From NCBI GenBank assembly GCA_965205055.1, contig OZ242030.1, positions 2,418,001 through 2,482,000 of the forward strand: DNA of 64,000 bases, written 5' to 3'. The DNA comes from CBDBBY01 sp965205055 (GTDB taxonomy: Bacteria > Pseudomonadota > Alphaproteobacteria > Rhodobacterales > Rhodobacteraceae). The stretch's first letter is position 1; each line of letters begins with the position of its first letter. The position numbers and the translations under genes are program-made. The notes below the pieces were generated by a model that worked only from the letters and a program-made list of their open reading frames with translations, had not been told where the DNA came from and did not search any database. This document shows, piece by piece, positions 16,834 through 25,096 of this stretch.

Positions 16834-18357
16834 TCAGTAGGCAATGCAAACCGTCTTTTCTTCGGTGAAGAGATCGATCGAAGCGCGGCCATGCTCCTTG
16901 CCGACGCCGCTCAGCTTGCGGCCCCCGAAGGGCAGATTCGGATCGAAGACAGGGTGGCAATTGACCCAGACCGTTCCCGCCTGAATACGCGGTATCAACA
17001 TGTTCACTTTCGAGATGTTCTGGCTCCAGACCGAAGAGGCGAGGCCGTACTGGTTGTCGTTGGCCTTGGCGACCAGATCGTCCAGATCGTCGTATTGCAT
17101 GACGCACAGAACCGGCCCGAAAATCTCTTCGCGCACGCATTCGAAACTGTGGTCGACATCGGTGATCACGGTCGGACGAATGAAATAGCCGTCCGCGCCC
17201 TCCACGGCCTCGCCGCCGGTTTCCACCGTGGCGCCGGCATCCCGGCCGCGATCGATGTAACCCAGCACCCGTTCGTGATGCGTTTTCGAGACCATGGGCC
17301 CGATGTGGATGTTGCGGTCAAAGCCCGATCCGACCTTCATATAGTCGGCGAAATCCAGCAGCCGGTCCATGTACTGATCGAAGCGGCGCTTGGGCAGATA
17401 CAGACGCGATCCGGCGACACACTGCTGGCCATGGTTGAAGAAGGTGGCCATCGCCGCGTTCGGAGACAGGAAATCCGGATCAATGTCCTCTAGTACCAGA
17501 ACCGGCGACTTGCCCCCGGTCTCCAGCGAAAAGCGCGTCATGTTCTCGATCGCCGCATGGCCGATGGCCTTGCCTGTCGCGGTCGATCCGGTGAAGGCGA
17601 CCTTGTTGACGCCGGGATGGGCCGCCATGGGCGCGCCGACTTCGAGCCCGGTTCCGGCCAGCACATTCACGACCCCGGGCGGAAATCCGACCTCGGCGCA
17701 CATCCGCGCCAGATACAGCGCGGTCAAAGGCGTGTCTTCGGCAGGCTTGAGAACCACGGTACAGCCGCAGGCCAGCGCGGGAACGATCTTCCACAGCGCC
17801 ATGAGATGCGGAAAATTCCAAGGCACGATCGCCGCGACGACGCCCACGGGTTCGCGCCGCGTATATGCCTGAAACTGGCGCCCGGCGGGTTCACGCACCG
17901 ACAGGTCGAGGTTGGAGCCGTCCAGCTTGGTCGCCCAGCCTGCCATGTAGCGCACGAAGTCAGCGGCCATATCGACCTGAACCATCTCGGCCACGTCCAG
18001 CATCTGCCCCTGATCGAGCGTCTCCAACTGGGCGATGATGTCCTTGCGCGCCTCGATCATGTCGGCCAGGTCAAACAGCAGCTTTTGCCTGTCGGCCGGC
18101 AGCATGCGCGACCAAGACGGATGTTCCAGCGCGCGGTTTGCGGCCGCGACCGCCAGATCGACATCCTTCGCACCTGCCTGCGGAACGTCCGTGATGCGGC
18201 GCGCGCTCGCCGGCTCGCGCGTCTCCATGACCTTGCCATCGACTGCATCGACGAAATTCCCGTCGATCAGCAATTTGTGCTCGGTGTCCTTGGCGAATGC
18301 CAGAGCTTCGGGACAAAGCACAGTTTCGAATCTGGGAATAAACACGCGCCCTCCCAA
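16834..18357 (-). CDS. NAD(P)-dependent aldehyde dehydrogenase (amine pathway)
   Basis: 507 residues with a complete aldehyde dehydrogenase core: VPWNFPHLMALWKIVPAL for cofactor binding, FTGSTATGK, the general base Glu in LETGGKSPVLV, and the nucleophile Cys at about 313 in FNHGQQCVAGSR. It should convert the aldehyde made by the following copper amine oxidase into a carboxylic acid. The layout is similar to the FeaB/TynA partnership. It is the first gene of the minus-strand operon and faces a broken TetR gene across a 169-bp gap. The first 20 residues are atypical, so the true start may be slightly downstream. Confidence 0.93.
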   Translation of the reverse strand: MGGRVFIPRFETVLCPEALAFAKDTEHKLLIDGNFVDAVDGKVMETREPASARRITDVPQAGAKDVDLAVAAANRALEHPSWSRMLPADRQKLLFDLADMIEARKDIIAQLETLDQGQMLDVAEMVQVDMAADFVRYMAGWATKLDGSNLDLSVREPAGRQFQAYTRREPVGVVAAIVPWNFPHLMALWKIVPALACGCTVVLKPAEDTPLTALYLARMCAEVGFPPGVVNVLAGTGLEVGAPMAAHPGVNKVAFTGSTATGKAIGHAAIENMTRFSLETGGKSPVLVLEDIDPDFLSPNAAMATFFNHGQQCVAGSRLYLPKRRFDQYMDRLLDFADYMKVGSGFDRNIHIGPMVSKTHHERVLGYIDRGRDAGATVETGGEAVEGADGYFIRPTVITDVDHSFECVREEIFGPVLCVMQYDDLDDLVAKANDNQYGLASSVWSQNISKVNMLIPRIQAGTVWVNCHPVFDPNLPFGGRKLSGVGKEHGRASIDLFTEEKTVCIAY

Positions 18358-18436
18358 ATGCCATGTCGGCGGTCGAATTTCACGCGAGACGGCGAATTCA
18401 CCTCAAAAGTCAATATCATTCGCTATTGCGAGTCAA

Positions 18437-18449
18437 CGGCAATATGCCG
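18437..18449. promoter_or_regulatory. Short palindrome between ALDH and tetR genes
   Basis: CGGCA-ATA-TGCCG is a perfect 5-3-5 inverted repeat in the gap between the divergent aldehyde dehydrogenase and TetR genes, where a TetR operator is expected. Its short length makes chance occurrence possible. Confidence 0.3.
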
Positions 18450-18526
18450 AACTGGATATTCGTTTCTTTGATAACTGATCCCGACTGAACGGCCTCCGAG
18501 GCCGACAATGACGGAACAACTCCCCG

Positions 18527-19154
18527 ATGCAGGTAAAGAAAGACGCGGTCCGCAACAAAATCAGGACCGCGACGATGCGGTTGCTGGAAAAGAACTGCTA
18601 TCTGGACACGACGATTCCCAAAATCGCAAAAATAGCGAACGTTTCCTCCGCCAACATCTATCGCTATTATTCGTCGAAGTTCGAACTGTTCTACGATGTG
18701 CTCGACCCTTGGCTGAACGCCAGATTCGATGCATTCGAGGAGCGGGCGTTCGGCGTATCCGACCCGAAAGAACGGTTTGAACTGACGCTCCGGTTCATGT
18801 GGATCGATCTGCCCGAGGCCGACAATCGCTTTCCGCTCAACCTGATCGAAGCTTTGGCTTCAAAACGGGAGAAAGACAGATACTCGCGGAATCTTCTGCT
18901 GGCGCTGGAACGCAGATATCGAGAAGATTCTGGCATCCTGCCTCGGGGAAAGCCCGCCCGCGCCCCCGGGCTTGGCGGATGCGACCCATCTGATCTTCAT
19001 GGCTCACGACGGCTTTGTTCTGAATACGCGACTCGCGGAGGATCACCTGCGCATCGAGCGCCTGATCTCTTTGCTCAGTGACTTGTTTGCGAAGCGATTC
19101 GGGACGATCGGTTCTGGCGCGAACACTGATTCCGGAGATTTTGCGAGCAAATGA
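18527..19154 (+). pseudogene. TetR family regulator, frameshifted
   Basis: The N-terminal part is a normal TetR DNA-binding domain (ATMRLLEKNCYLDTTIPKIA, ANIYRYYSSKFELFYDV). After ALERR (about residue 129) the frame breaks: one extra base at or near 18917 moves the natural continuation (IEKILASCLGESPP, then LADATHLIFMAHDGF, RLAEDHLRIERLISLLSD) into another frame, which ends at 19154. Restoring the frame gives about 208 residues, normal for TetR. As it stands, translation would stop at 19081 with an unrelated tail. Either a real inactivating mutation or a sequencing/assembly error. It faces the amine oxidase operon, its likely target. Confidence 0.8.
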
Positions 19155-19169
19155 CCATATCCGGACACG

Positions 19170-20402
19170 TCATGTCTTGATGATCCCTTTCCCGACCCAT
19201 TCATCGAACAGCGCCAGCACCGCTTCGCAAAATGCGTCGTCATTGATGTGCGCATCGAGTTCGGTCATGGGCACCCGCCCCGGCATGGTCTTGCGGGCCT
19301 CGTCGACCATAGCGGCGAGACCTTCGGGATCATGGGCTTCCTGGCCCTCTTTGTCCCAGGCTTCGATACCCCGGACCGGCAGGAAGAAATGGGTGGGGCC
19401 GCTCGCGGCTTCCAAACGGTCGGCCAGTTCCCGGATACAGGCGCGGCGTTCGTCGCCGTTGAAGACCGTGCTTTTGATCAGCCGGTTATGCTCATGCATC
19501 GGGCGGGCGGCATAGTTCGCCGGAATGTCCTGCCACCCGGCAAAGTCCAGCAGATCCAGCGCGCCCGGAGCCACCATCTGAGGCGTGCCGGCGCGCCCGG
19601 CATTGGTCACGCGATCCTCGCCGGCGGACACCAGTGAGCCCGCCATCAGGTTTCCGAATTCCTGCAGGCAGAAATCCATAACGCAGGAGAAGGCCCTTTC
19701 GCCCGCCAGTTTTTCGAAGGCCATGCCGCCCATGCCGGTGGAATGGAACACGGCGACTTCGAAACCACGCTCTTCCAGCGCCGGCTTCAAGGTTTTCATA
19801 TAGCGCAGGCAGGTCGACCCAAGGCTGGTCATTCCGATCAGGGGCTTGCTGCGGTCCGGCGCGATCGCCGCGCTGACTGCGCCCGCCACAGCGCCCGCCG
19901 CCTGACTGAGCGAGGATCTGCAGATCGAGTTCATCCCGTAAAGCCCGCCGGCCCAAAGGATCATCTGAATGTCCGGAGCCAGGCGGTGCGGCGGGATCAG
20001 CAGCGAGAAGCTGACGGTTGAAACGATGTATTTCGGCACCCCCATGGGCAGGGCTTGCGCGCAATCCAGCGCCAGATCGGTGCCCATGGTGCCGCCCGTG
20101 GCCAGCATTCCGTCGAAGCGTCCTTCTGAATAGGTCCGGGCCACGACCGCCGCGGCGCCGGCAGACATCACGCGGAACGCCTTGTTCTCATCCCCCAGAG
20201 CAATGACTTCGTCAATGGTCATCCCTCCGGCGGCTGCGATGTCATGTTTGGAGATGTCCGTGGGGGTCATCGGATCGCCCAGCACGGATACATCCATTGT
20301 CAGAACATCCGCACCCTGTTCACGGATGACGGATTCGATGAATCGCATCTCCGGATCCTTGGTATCGTAGGTGCCGATCAGCAGAATTGTCTTATTGCCC
20401 AT
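19170..20402 (-). CDS. Tm-1-like (UPF0261) ATP-binding domain protein
   Basis: 410 residues. It opens NKTILLIGTYDTKDPEMRFI, typical of the Tm-1-like/UPF0261 family, named for the tomato virus-resistance protein Tm-1. An N-terminal nucleotide-binding domain has GGTMGTDLALDCAQALPMG and is followed by the domain with GMTSLGSTCLRYMKTLKPAL and VFHSTGMGGMAFEKL. Bacterial members are common beside catabolic and TTT transporter genes, but their reaction is not established. It is last in the tctC-tctB-tctA-ALDH operon, 33 bp after the aldehyde dehydrogenase, and converges on the TetR gene with only 15 bp between. Cytoplasmic. Confidence 0.88.
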   Translation of the reverse strand: MGNKTILLIGTYDTKDPEMRFIESVIREQGADVLTMDVSVLGDPMTPTDISKHDIAAAGGMTIDEVIALGDENKAFRVMSAGAAAVVARTYSEGRFDGMLATGGTMGTDLALDCAQALPMGVPKYIVSTVSFSLLIPPHRLAPDIQMILWAGGLYGMNSICRSSLSQAAGAVAGAVSAAIAPDRSKPLIGMTSLGSTCLRYMKTLKPALEERGFEVAVFHSTGMGGMAFEKLAGERAFSCVMDFCLQEFGNLMAGSLVSAGEDRVTNAGRAGTPQMVAPGALDLLDFAGWQDIPANYAARPMHEHNRLIKSTVFNGDERRACIRELADRLEAASGPTHFFLPVRGIEAWDKEGQEAHDPEGLAAMVDEARKTMPGRVPMTELDAHINDDAFCEAVLALFDEWVGKGIIKT

Positions 20403-20435
20403 GCGCTCCTCCCAAAACGTGCCGCAAGAGATCGC

Positions 20436-21920
20436 TCACAATTTGATCCAAGCGGTTTTCAGATCGAAGTATTTCTGCAGCGCGTGCAGGGACTTGTCAT
20501 GCCCGTTGCCCGACTGGCGCACGCCGCCCAGCGGCACGGTCAGATCAGATCCGCCATAGGTGTTCACATGCACCACGCCGGCGCGCACCCCTGCCACCAT
20601 GCGATGCGCGCGGCTGAGGTTCGATGTCCAGACGCCCCCCGCCAGCCCGTAAACGGTGGAGTTGGCCAGACAGATCGCTTCTTCCTCGTTCCTGAATGGC
20701 GTGACGGCCAGAACAGGGCCGAAGACCTCGTTCCGGAACAGATTGTCCGTTTCCTTCACTCCGGCCATGACCGTGGGGGCCATGTAGTAGCCGCCGGTCT
20801 CGGTCAGGATGCGGCCGCCGCCGGTGCGGCGCTCTGCGCCTTCGGCTTCGGCCTTGGCGACAAAGTCCAGGTTGGCCTCAAGCTCGGGCAGGCTGTGGAC
20901 CGCGCCGATCTGGCTGTCGAGATCAAGCGGATTGCCGACGCGGAAGCTTTCGGCATGGCGGGAAATTTCGGCGACGAAGTCCTCATAGATGTCCTCCTGC
21001 ACCAGCAGGCGCGATCCCGCGACGCAGACCTGACCCGAATTGCGGAAAATGCCTGCAGCCGAAACTTTCGCCGCCTCGGCCAGATCTGGGGCGTCGGCGA
21101 AGACGATGTTGGGGGACTTGCCGCCCAGCTCCAGATAGCAGCGTTTCAGGTTCGAACGCGCGGAATATTCCAGAAGGCGGCGGCCCGTCGCGCCCGAACC
21201 GGTGAATGCCATGATGTCCACATCCATGGACAGCGCCATCGCCTCGCCCACGACAGAGCCGCGCCCGGTCACCACGTTGAATGCCCCGTCCGGCACGCCC
21301 GCCTCGGCGGCCAGTTCGGCGATTTTCAGCAGGCTGAGCGAGGCGCTTTCCGCCGGTTTCAGCACGATCGAGTTTCCGGCCGCCAGCGCCGGCGCAATCT
21401 TCCAGCTGCCGATCATCAGCGGGAAGTTCCAAGGCACGATCGCCCCCACGACGCCAACCGGCGCGTGATGCACGAGGCCCAGAACGTCACGGCCCGTCGG
21501 CGCGACCTGCCCATAGATCTTGTCGATGGCCTCGCCGTAATAGCGGAAGGTCGCGGCGGCCGACAGCGCCTCGGCGTTGTAGGCCATGTTGATCTCGGTG
21601 CCGTTGTCGCGCACGCCCAGAACGGCGATCTCCAGCGCGCGCGACTCGATCAGATCGGCCAGCTTCAGCAGGATCCTCTTGCGCGCGGCAGGCGCCATGC
21701 CCGTCCAGCGGCCATCTTCGAATGCCGCCCGCGCAGAGCGAACGGCCGCCTCCGCATCCGCGGCGGCGCCGGCGGCGATGCGCGCAAGCGGCCGACCGTC
21801 AATGGGGGACAGCACCTGCTGTTCGGCGCCGGTTTCCGATGCCCGGTGCGCACCGTTGATGAAATGGCCGCGCGGGGCGAGTTCCTGTGCCCGCAGCGCG
21901 TCAATCGAAGGCTGATCCAA
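20436..21920 (-). CDS. Aldehyde dehydrogenase (TTT operon)
   Basis: 494 residues with the standard motifs: VPWNFPLMIGSWKIAPAL, FTGSGATGRRL, LELGGKSPNIVF with the general base Glu, and FRNSGQVCVAGSRLL with the nucleophile Cys near residue 298. It oxidises an aldehyde to the acid with NAD(P)+. It starts six bases after the tctA stop and is followed by the Tm-1-like gene, so it belongs to the transporter operon rather than to the amine oxidase operon. A second aldehyde dehydrogenase of the block (16834-18357) is clearly a different subfamily, suggesting two distinct aldehydes. Substrate not predictable. Confidence 0.93.
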   Translation of the reverse strand: MDQPSIDALRAQELAPRGHFINGAHRASETGAEQQVLSPIDGRPLARIAAGAAADAEAAVRSARAAFEDGRWTGMAPAARKRILLKLADLIESRALEIAVLGVRDNGTEINMAYNAEALSAAATFRYYGEAIDKIYGQVAPTGRDVLGLVHHAPVGVVGAIVPWNFPLMIGSWKIAPALAAGNSIVLKPAESASLSLLKIAELAAEAGVPDGAFNVVTGRGSVVGEAMALSMDVDIMAFTGSGATGRRLLEYSARSNLKRCYLELGGKSPNIVFADAPDLAEAAKVSAAGIFRNSGQVCVAGSRLLVQEDIYEDFVAEISRHAESFRVGNPLDLDSQIGAVHSLPELEANLDFVAKAEAEGAERRTGGGRILTETGGYYMAPTVMAGVKETDNLFRNEVFGPVLAVTPFRNEEEAICLANSTVYGLAGGVWTSNLSRAHRMVAGVRAGVVHVNTYGGSDLTVPLGGVRQSGNGHDKSLHALQKYFDLKTAWIKL

Positions 21921-21926
21921 TGGAGA

Positions 21927-23447
21927 TTATCCTTGCTGGGTCGTTTCTTCGCCGGCCGGGGGCTGCGGTCTCCGGCGATCACGATGCTCCTGAACGAGTG
22001 TCCGGATATGCAGCGCTATGATGACCAGGATCATGACGAAAAGGATGGCCGCGATCGGCCGGTCGATGAAGTCGAGCGGCGTCTTGACCCTTGCCATGGC
22101 GCTGCGCAGCTTGACCTCCATGATCCCGCCCAGAACCATGCCCAGAATGATCGGCACAATCGGCAGGTTCAGGCGTTTCAGAATCAGTCCGAAAACCCCG
22201 AAACCGGCGGCAACGGCGCAATCGGTGATCGAGTTGCGCAGGCTGAACACGCCGACAAAGGACAACGTCAGAATCATGGTGCCCAGAAAGCGGGTCGGAA
22301 TCTGGATGATCTTGAGCAGCAGGTTGGTCGAAAACAGCAGGAAGACCAGCACAATCACGTTCAGCAGGATCAGCGCGATGTACAGAGCCATGACGAAATC
22401 CAGTTGATCGGCAAAAAGCTGCGGACCAGGGATGACGTTATGCACGTAGAACACCGACAGCATCATGGCCGTCAATGCTTCGCCCGGAATTCCAAGCGCA
22501 AGGAGAGGAATCATCGCCGCGCCCGGCACCGCGTTGTTTGCGGCCTCGGACGCCACCAGGCCTTCGGGCGATCCGTCGCCGAACTTGTCCGGGTTCTTCG
22601 AAGTCTTCTGGGCATATGTATAGGACAGGAATTGCGAGGTGAATTCCCCGGTGCCCGGGACCATGCCCATCAAAACCCCCAGCGACGACGACACGGTCGC
22701 GATGCGCTTCAGCCCAAGAAGCTCCTTCAGGCCACCGAAGATATTGCCCCCGACGTGGGTTTTTCCGGGCGCGTGATCCTTGTCGACCAGCAGAAGCAGG
22801 GCCTGGCTGATCGCGAAGAGACCCAGAACGACGACGATCAGGTCGATGCCGGATGCAAGCCAGCTTTGATCAAAGGTGAAGCGCTTCGTGTACTTGACTG
22901 GTTCAAGCCCCACGGTGCTGAGAAAAATGCCGAAGCAGGCCAGAACCGCTGCCGGAAAAGTTTGACCGCGATGGGCCAGGATCACCAGCAGGATGCCCAT
23001 GAACGCGGCTAGAAAAATCTCTCGACTGCCGAAATGCGGGGCGACCATCGCAAGGACGGGCGACAATACTATCAGGCAGATGATCGAGAATATGCCGCCG
23101 AAGAAGGACGCGGAATAGGCCAGTGAAAGCGCGCGGTTGCCCTCGCCCCGTTTGGTCATGGGGTAGCCGTCGTAGGTCGTCAGCGCATTGACCGCCGTGC
23201 CGGGAGTATTGATCAGAATGGCCGGAATCGCGCCGCCATACATCGACGAGCCGTAAATCCCCAGCAACAGCGTCAGGCCGACAATGGGTTCGAAAGCAAA
23301 GGTGGCCGGCAGCAGGATCGCGATGGCGACCGCCGCCCCGACGCCGGGCAGTGCTCCGATGATGACGCCGCCGATCGAGCCGATGATCAACGCGATCACG
23401 ACCGGCCATTGGGCCAGAATCGCAAATCCTGAAATCAGATTTTCCAT
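21927..23447 (-). CDS. tctA: Tripartite tricarboxylate transporter large permease TctA
   Basis: 506 residues from the ATG at 23447; the longer open frame above it is not membrane-like. About twelve membrane segments. The family signatures are GALPGVGAAVAIAILLPAT near residue 30 and GMVPGTGEFTSQFLSYTYAQ in the second half, two related Pro-Gly loops in the symmetric halves. With TctB and the binding protein TctC it forms a sodium- or proton-driven importer of carboxylates. The spacing to tctB upstream is seven bases, and the aldehyde dehydrogenase follows after six, so the genes form one unit. Confidence 0.95.
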   Translation of the reverse strand: MENLISGFAILAQWPVVIALIIGSIGGVIIGALPGVGAAVAIAILLPATFAFEPIVGLTLLLGIYGSSMYGGAIPAILINTPGTAVNALTTYDGYPMTKRGEGNRALSLAYSASFFGGIFSIICLIVLSPVLAMVAPHFGSREIFLAAFMGILLVILAHRGQTFPAAVLACFGIFLSTVGLEPVKYTKRFTFDQSWLASGIDLIVVVLGLFAISQALLLLVDKDHAPGKTHVGGNIFGGLKELLGLKRIATVSSSLGVLMGMVPGTGEFTSQFLSYTYAQKTSKNPDKFGDGSPEGLVASEAANNAVPGAAMIPLLALGIPGEALTAMMLSVFYVHNVIPGPQLFADQLDFVMALYIALILLNVIVLVFLLFSTNLLLKIIQIPTRFLGTMILTLSFVGVFSLRNSITDCAVAAGFGVFGLILKRLNLPIVPIILGMVLGGIMEVKLRSAMARVKTPLDFIDRPIAAILFVMILVIIALHIRTLVQEHRDRRRPQPPAGEETTQQG

Positions 23448-23454
23448 GGCGGCC

Positions 23455-23991
23455 TCACAGATATGACAGCGCGAAGACGCGCAGCGCGTCCGGCAGGTTC
23501 TCATAGACGCGGCCCGCAGGAATGTTGACCTGCAACAGCGCCCGGAACAGCACCGCCACCACCGCGCCGAAGGCGAGAGCGATGCCGAGCGTCGTGGGGG
23601 CGCGAAATCCGGCGCGCACGGCCAGAAAGACGGCAAAGAGCATGGTCGAGGGCAAGTACCCAAGCCAAGGCACGGCAACAACGTAGATCAGGAAATAGGC
23701 GACGTACTCGAGCGACATCAGCCAGAAGCCGACCTCTTTCCAACGTCCGGGAATGCGGGGGGAAATTGCGGAGCTCAGCAAGTGCAAACCGCCGAAGATC
23801 ACCATGCCCCAAATGGCGATCATGGGCCACAGAGACGGCTGGGCAAACCATTTGGTGCGTTTGACCGCTTTGGTCTCTGTGCCGATCTGACTGAGCAGAA
23901 ACAAAGCGAATGCGAAGAATAAGGTGGCAAAAACAATGTCCCCGGGTCGGCGATAGCGCCGGAACATGTCTTGCAGCGTCTTTGCGATCAT
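23455..23991 (-). CDS. tctB: Tripartite tricarboxylate transporter small permease TctB
   Basis: 178 residues with four predicted membrane helices (IVFATLFFAFALFLLSQIG; WPMIAIWGMVIFGGLHLL; VAYFLIYVVAVPWLGYL; TLGIALAFGAVVAVLFRAL), the layout of TctB. It is poorly conserved in sequence, so identification rests on length, topology and its place between tctC and tctA. A stem-loop lies in the 68-bp gap after tctC, which may lower permease expression relative to the binding protein. Confidence 0.88.
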   Translation of the reverse strand: MIAKTLQDMFRRYRRPGDIVFATLFFAFALFLLSQIGTETKAVKRTKWFAQPSLWPMIAIWGMVIFGGLHLLSSAISPRIPGRWKEVGFWLMSLEYVAYFLIYVVAVPWLGYLPSTMLFAVFLAVRAGFRAPTTLGIALAFGAVVAVLFRALLQVNIPAGRVYENLPDALRVFALSYL

Positions 23992-24017
23992 CGCGCGGGG
24001 TCTCCTCTCGATGGAAC

Positions 24018-24051
24018 AAGGCCCGGCAACTGGTTCATGCCGCCGGGCCTT
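24018..24051 (-). terminator. Stem-loop between tctC and tctB
   Basis: A perfect 10-bp stem (AAGGCCCGGC ... GCCGGGCCTT) with a 14-nt loop in the intergenic gap, read on the minus strand and followed by GTTCC with no U-run. Placed as the partial terminator or mRNA-stabilising hairpin often found between a binding-protein gene and its permease genes. Confidence 0.6.
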
Positions 24052-24059
24052 TCCTGATC

Positions 24060-24989
24060 CTATTCGCCGACGAGTTCAGAGACCCTGGCCAGAACCTCGG
24101 TGTCCGATTCGATCTGAGCCTGGGATTCGGCCGCATCTTTCCAATAAATCAGAACGCCGGTTTCCCCTATGAGGTTCTGCGCCCTTTCAGACTGCAAGGC
24201 CTTTTGCGCGGCGGCGGAAATCTTGTCGCGCGCATCCTGCGGAACGTCCTTGTGGACGAACAGGCCGTTCCACAGCGAAACGGTCAGTTCAGGGGCCAAC
24301 TCGCTGACGGTCGGGCTGTCCGGCGTCAGGCTCAGGCGCTCGCCGCCGATATTGGCCAGCACGTTCACGTCGTCGATGCACGGCAGGATCAGCTGCAGCG
24401 TGGTGTTGATCACGTCCACATCGCCCGAGGCCAGCGTGTTGCAATCCAGCGCGTCGAAAGCGGCTTCGCTGGCAAAATCGAACCCGGTGTTGAGCGCGGC
24501 GGCGAAGGTCACCCGGGTGGGCGGCAGGAACGAGCCGAAATGACCCAGCGCGACGTCGTTCTCTTGGGCGTATTCCGCCAGTCCCGCCCAGTCCGAATAG
24601 GGCGCATCAGCCGACGAGGCGATGACGAACGGGTAGGTCATGAAGATCCCGATCGGTTCGAACGGGTTCGGCGAAAGTTCGGGAATGCCGATTTCCGGCC
24701 CGCCGATCGGAACGTCGGTCACAAAGGATCCGACCGTATAGCCGTCCGCCGGAGCGGTCGCGACCTCGACAGCGCCCGGGAAGGGGCCGCCGCCGCCGCC
24801 GGGCTTGTTCACCACCGCCGCCGGCACGCCGTACATGGCCTGGAATTCATCCGCGATCAGCCGCGTCAGCACATCCTCCAGATCGCCCGGAGGCCATGGA
24901 ACGACGAAGGTCACGGGCTTTTCAGGATATTCGGCAAGGGCCGCCGTTGCGGAAGCCGCAAATGCCGCAGCTGCGAGAAAGTTCTTCAT
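24060..24989 (-). CDS. tctC: TctC/Bug-type substrate-binding protein of the TTT system
   Basis: 309 residues from the ATG at 24989, which has GGGAGGA five bases upstream. The Sec signal peptide is MKNFLAAAAFAASATAALA, and the mature protein starts near EYPEKPV. The binding loops VTFVVPWPPGD and NKPGGGGGPFPGA are family-typical. It delivers a carboxylate to TctAB in the periplasm. Most of the sequence is shared with the other binding protein at 10529-11479, including the unusual PNPFEPIGIF stretch and a Cys pair (LDCNTLASGDVDV, ILPCIDD). It is the first gene of its operon and is divergent from iclR, with a palindromic operator 18 bases before its start. Confidence 0.94.
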   Translation of the reverse strand: MKNFLAAAAFAASATAALAEYPEKPVTFVVPWPPGDLEDVLTRLIADEFQAMYGVPAAVVNKPGGGGGPFPGAVEVATAPADGYTVGSFVTDVPIGGPEIGIPELSPNPFEPIGIFMTYPFVIASSADAPYSDWAGLAEYAQENDVALGHFGSFLPPTRVTFAAALNTGFDFASEAAFDALDCNTLASGDVDVINTTLQLILPCIDDVNVLANIGGERLSLTPDSPTVSELAPELTVSLWNGLFVHKDVPQDARDKISAAAQKALQSERAQNLIGETGVLIYWKDAAESQAQIESDTEVLARVSELVGE

Positions 24990-25006
24990 TGAGTCCTCCC
25001 AAAAAT

Positions 25007-25023
25007 GGTTCAATAATTGAACC
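25007..25023. promoter_or_regulatory. Perfect 17-bp palindrome, probable IclR-type operator
   Basis: GGTTCAAT-A-ATTGAACC is a perfect 8-1-8 inverted repeat in the 107-bp gap between the divergent tctC and iclR genes. IclR regulators commonly bind such AT-centred palindromes next to their own genes. It lies directly upstream of the tctC ribosome-binding site, so binding could block tctC transcription. Confidence 0.75.
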
Positions 25024-25037
25024 GGATTTGCAGTATT

Positions 25038-25067
25038 ATTGTTGCTTTGTTAAGTTCGATCTGTCAA
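25038..25067 (-). promoter_or_regulatory. Candidate tctC promoter
   Basis: On the minus strand a perfect TTGACA (25067-25062) is followed after 18 bases by AACAAT (4 of 6 to the -10 consensus). Initiation would fall near 25031, placing the palindrome just downstream, as expected for repression by roadblock. The -10 match is weak. Confidence 0.35.
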
Positions 25068-25096
25068 GCATATCCGCATCGACCAAAGGCGAACCC

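Noticed and set aside
20244..23012. Plus-strand open frame of 922 codons across the Tm-1-like, aldehyde dehydrogenase and tctA genes
   Set aside because: It is antisense to three well-supported genes and has low-complexity Arg/His/Gln composition without domains.
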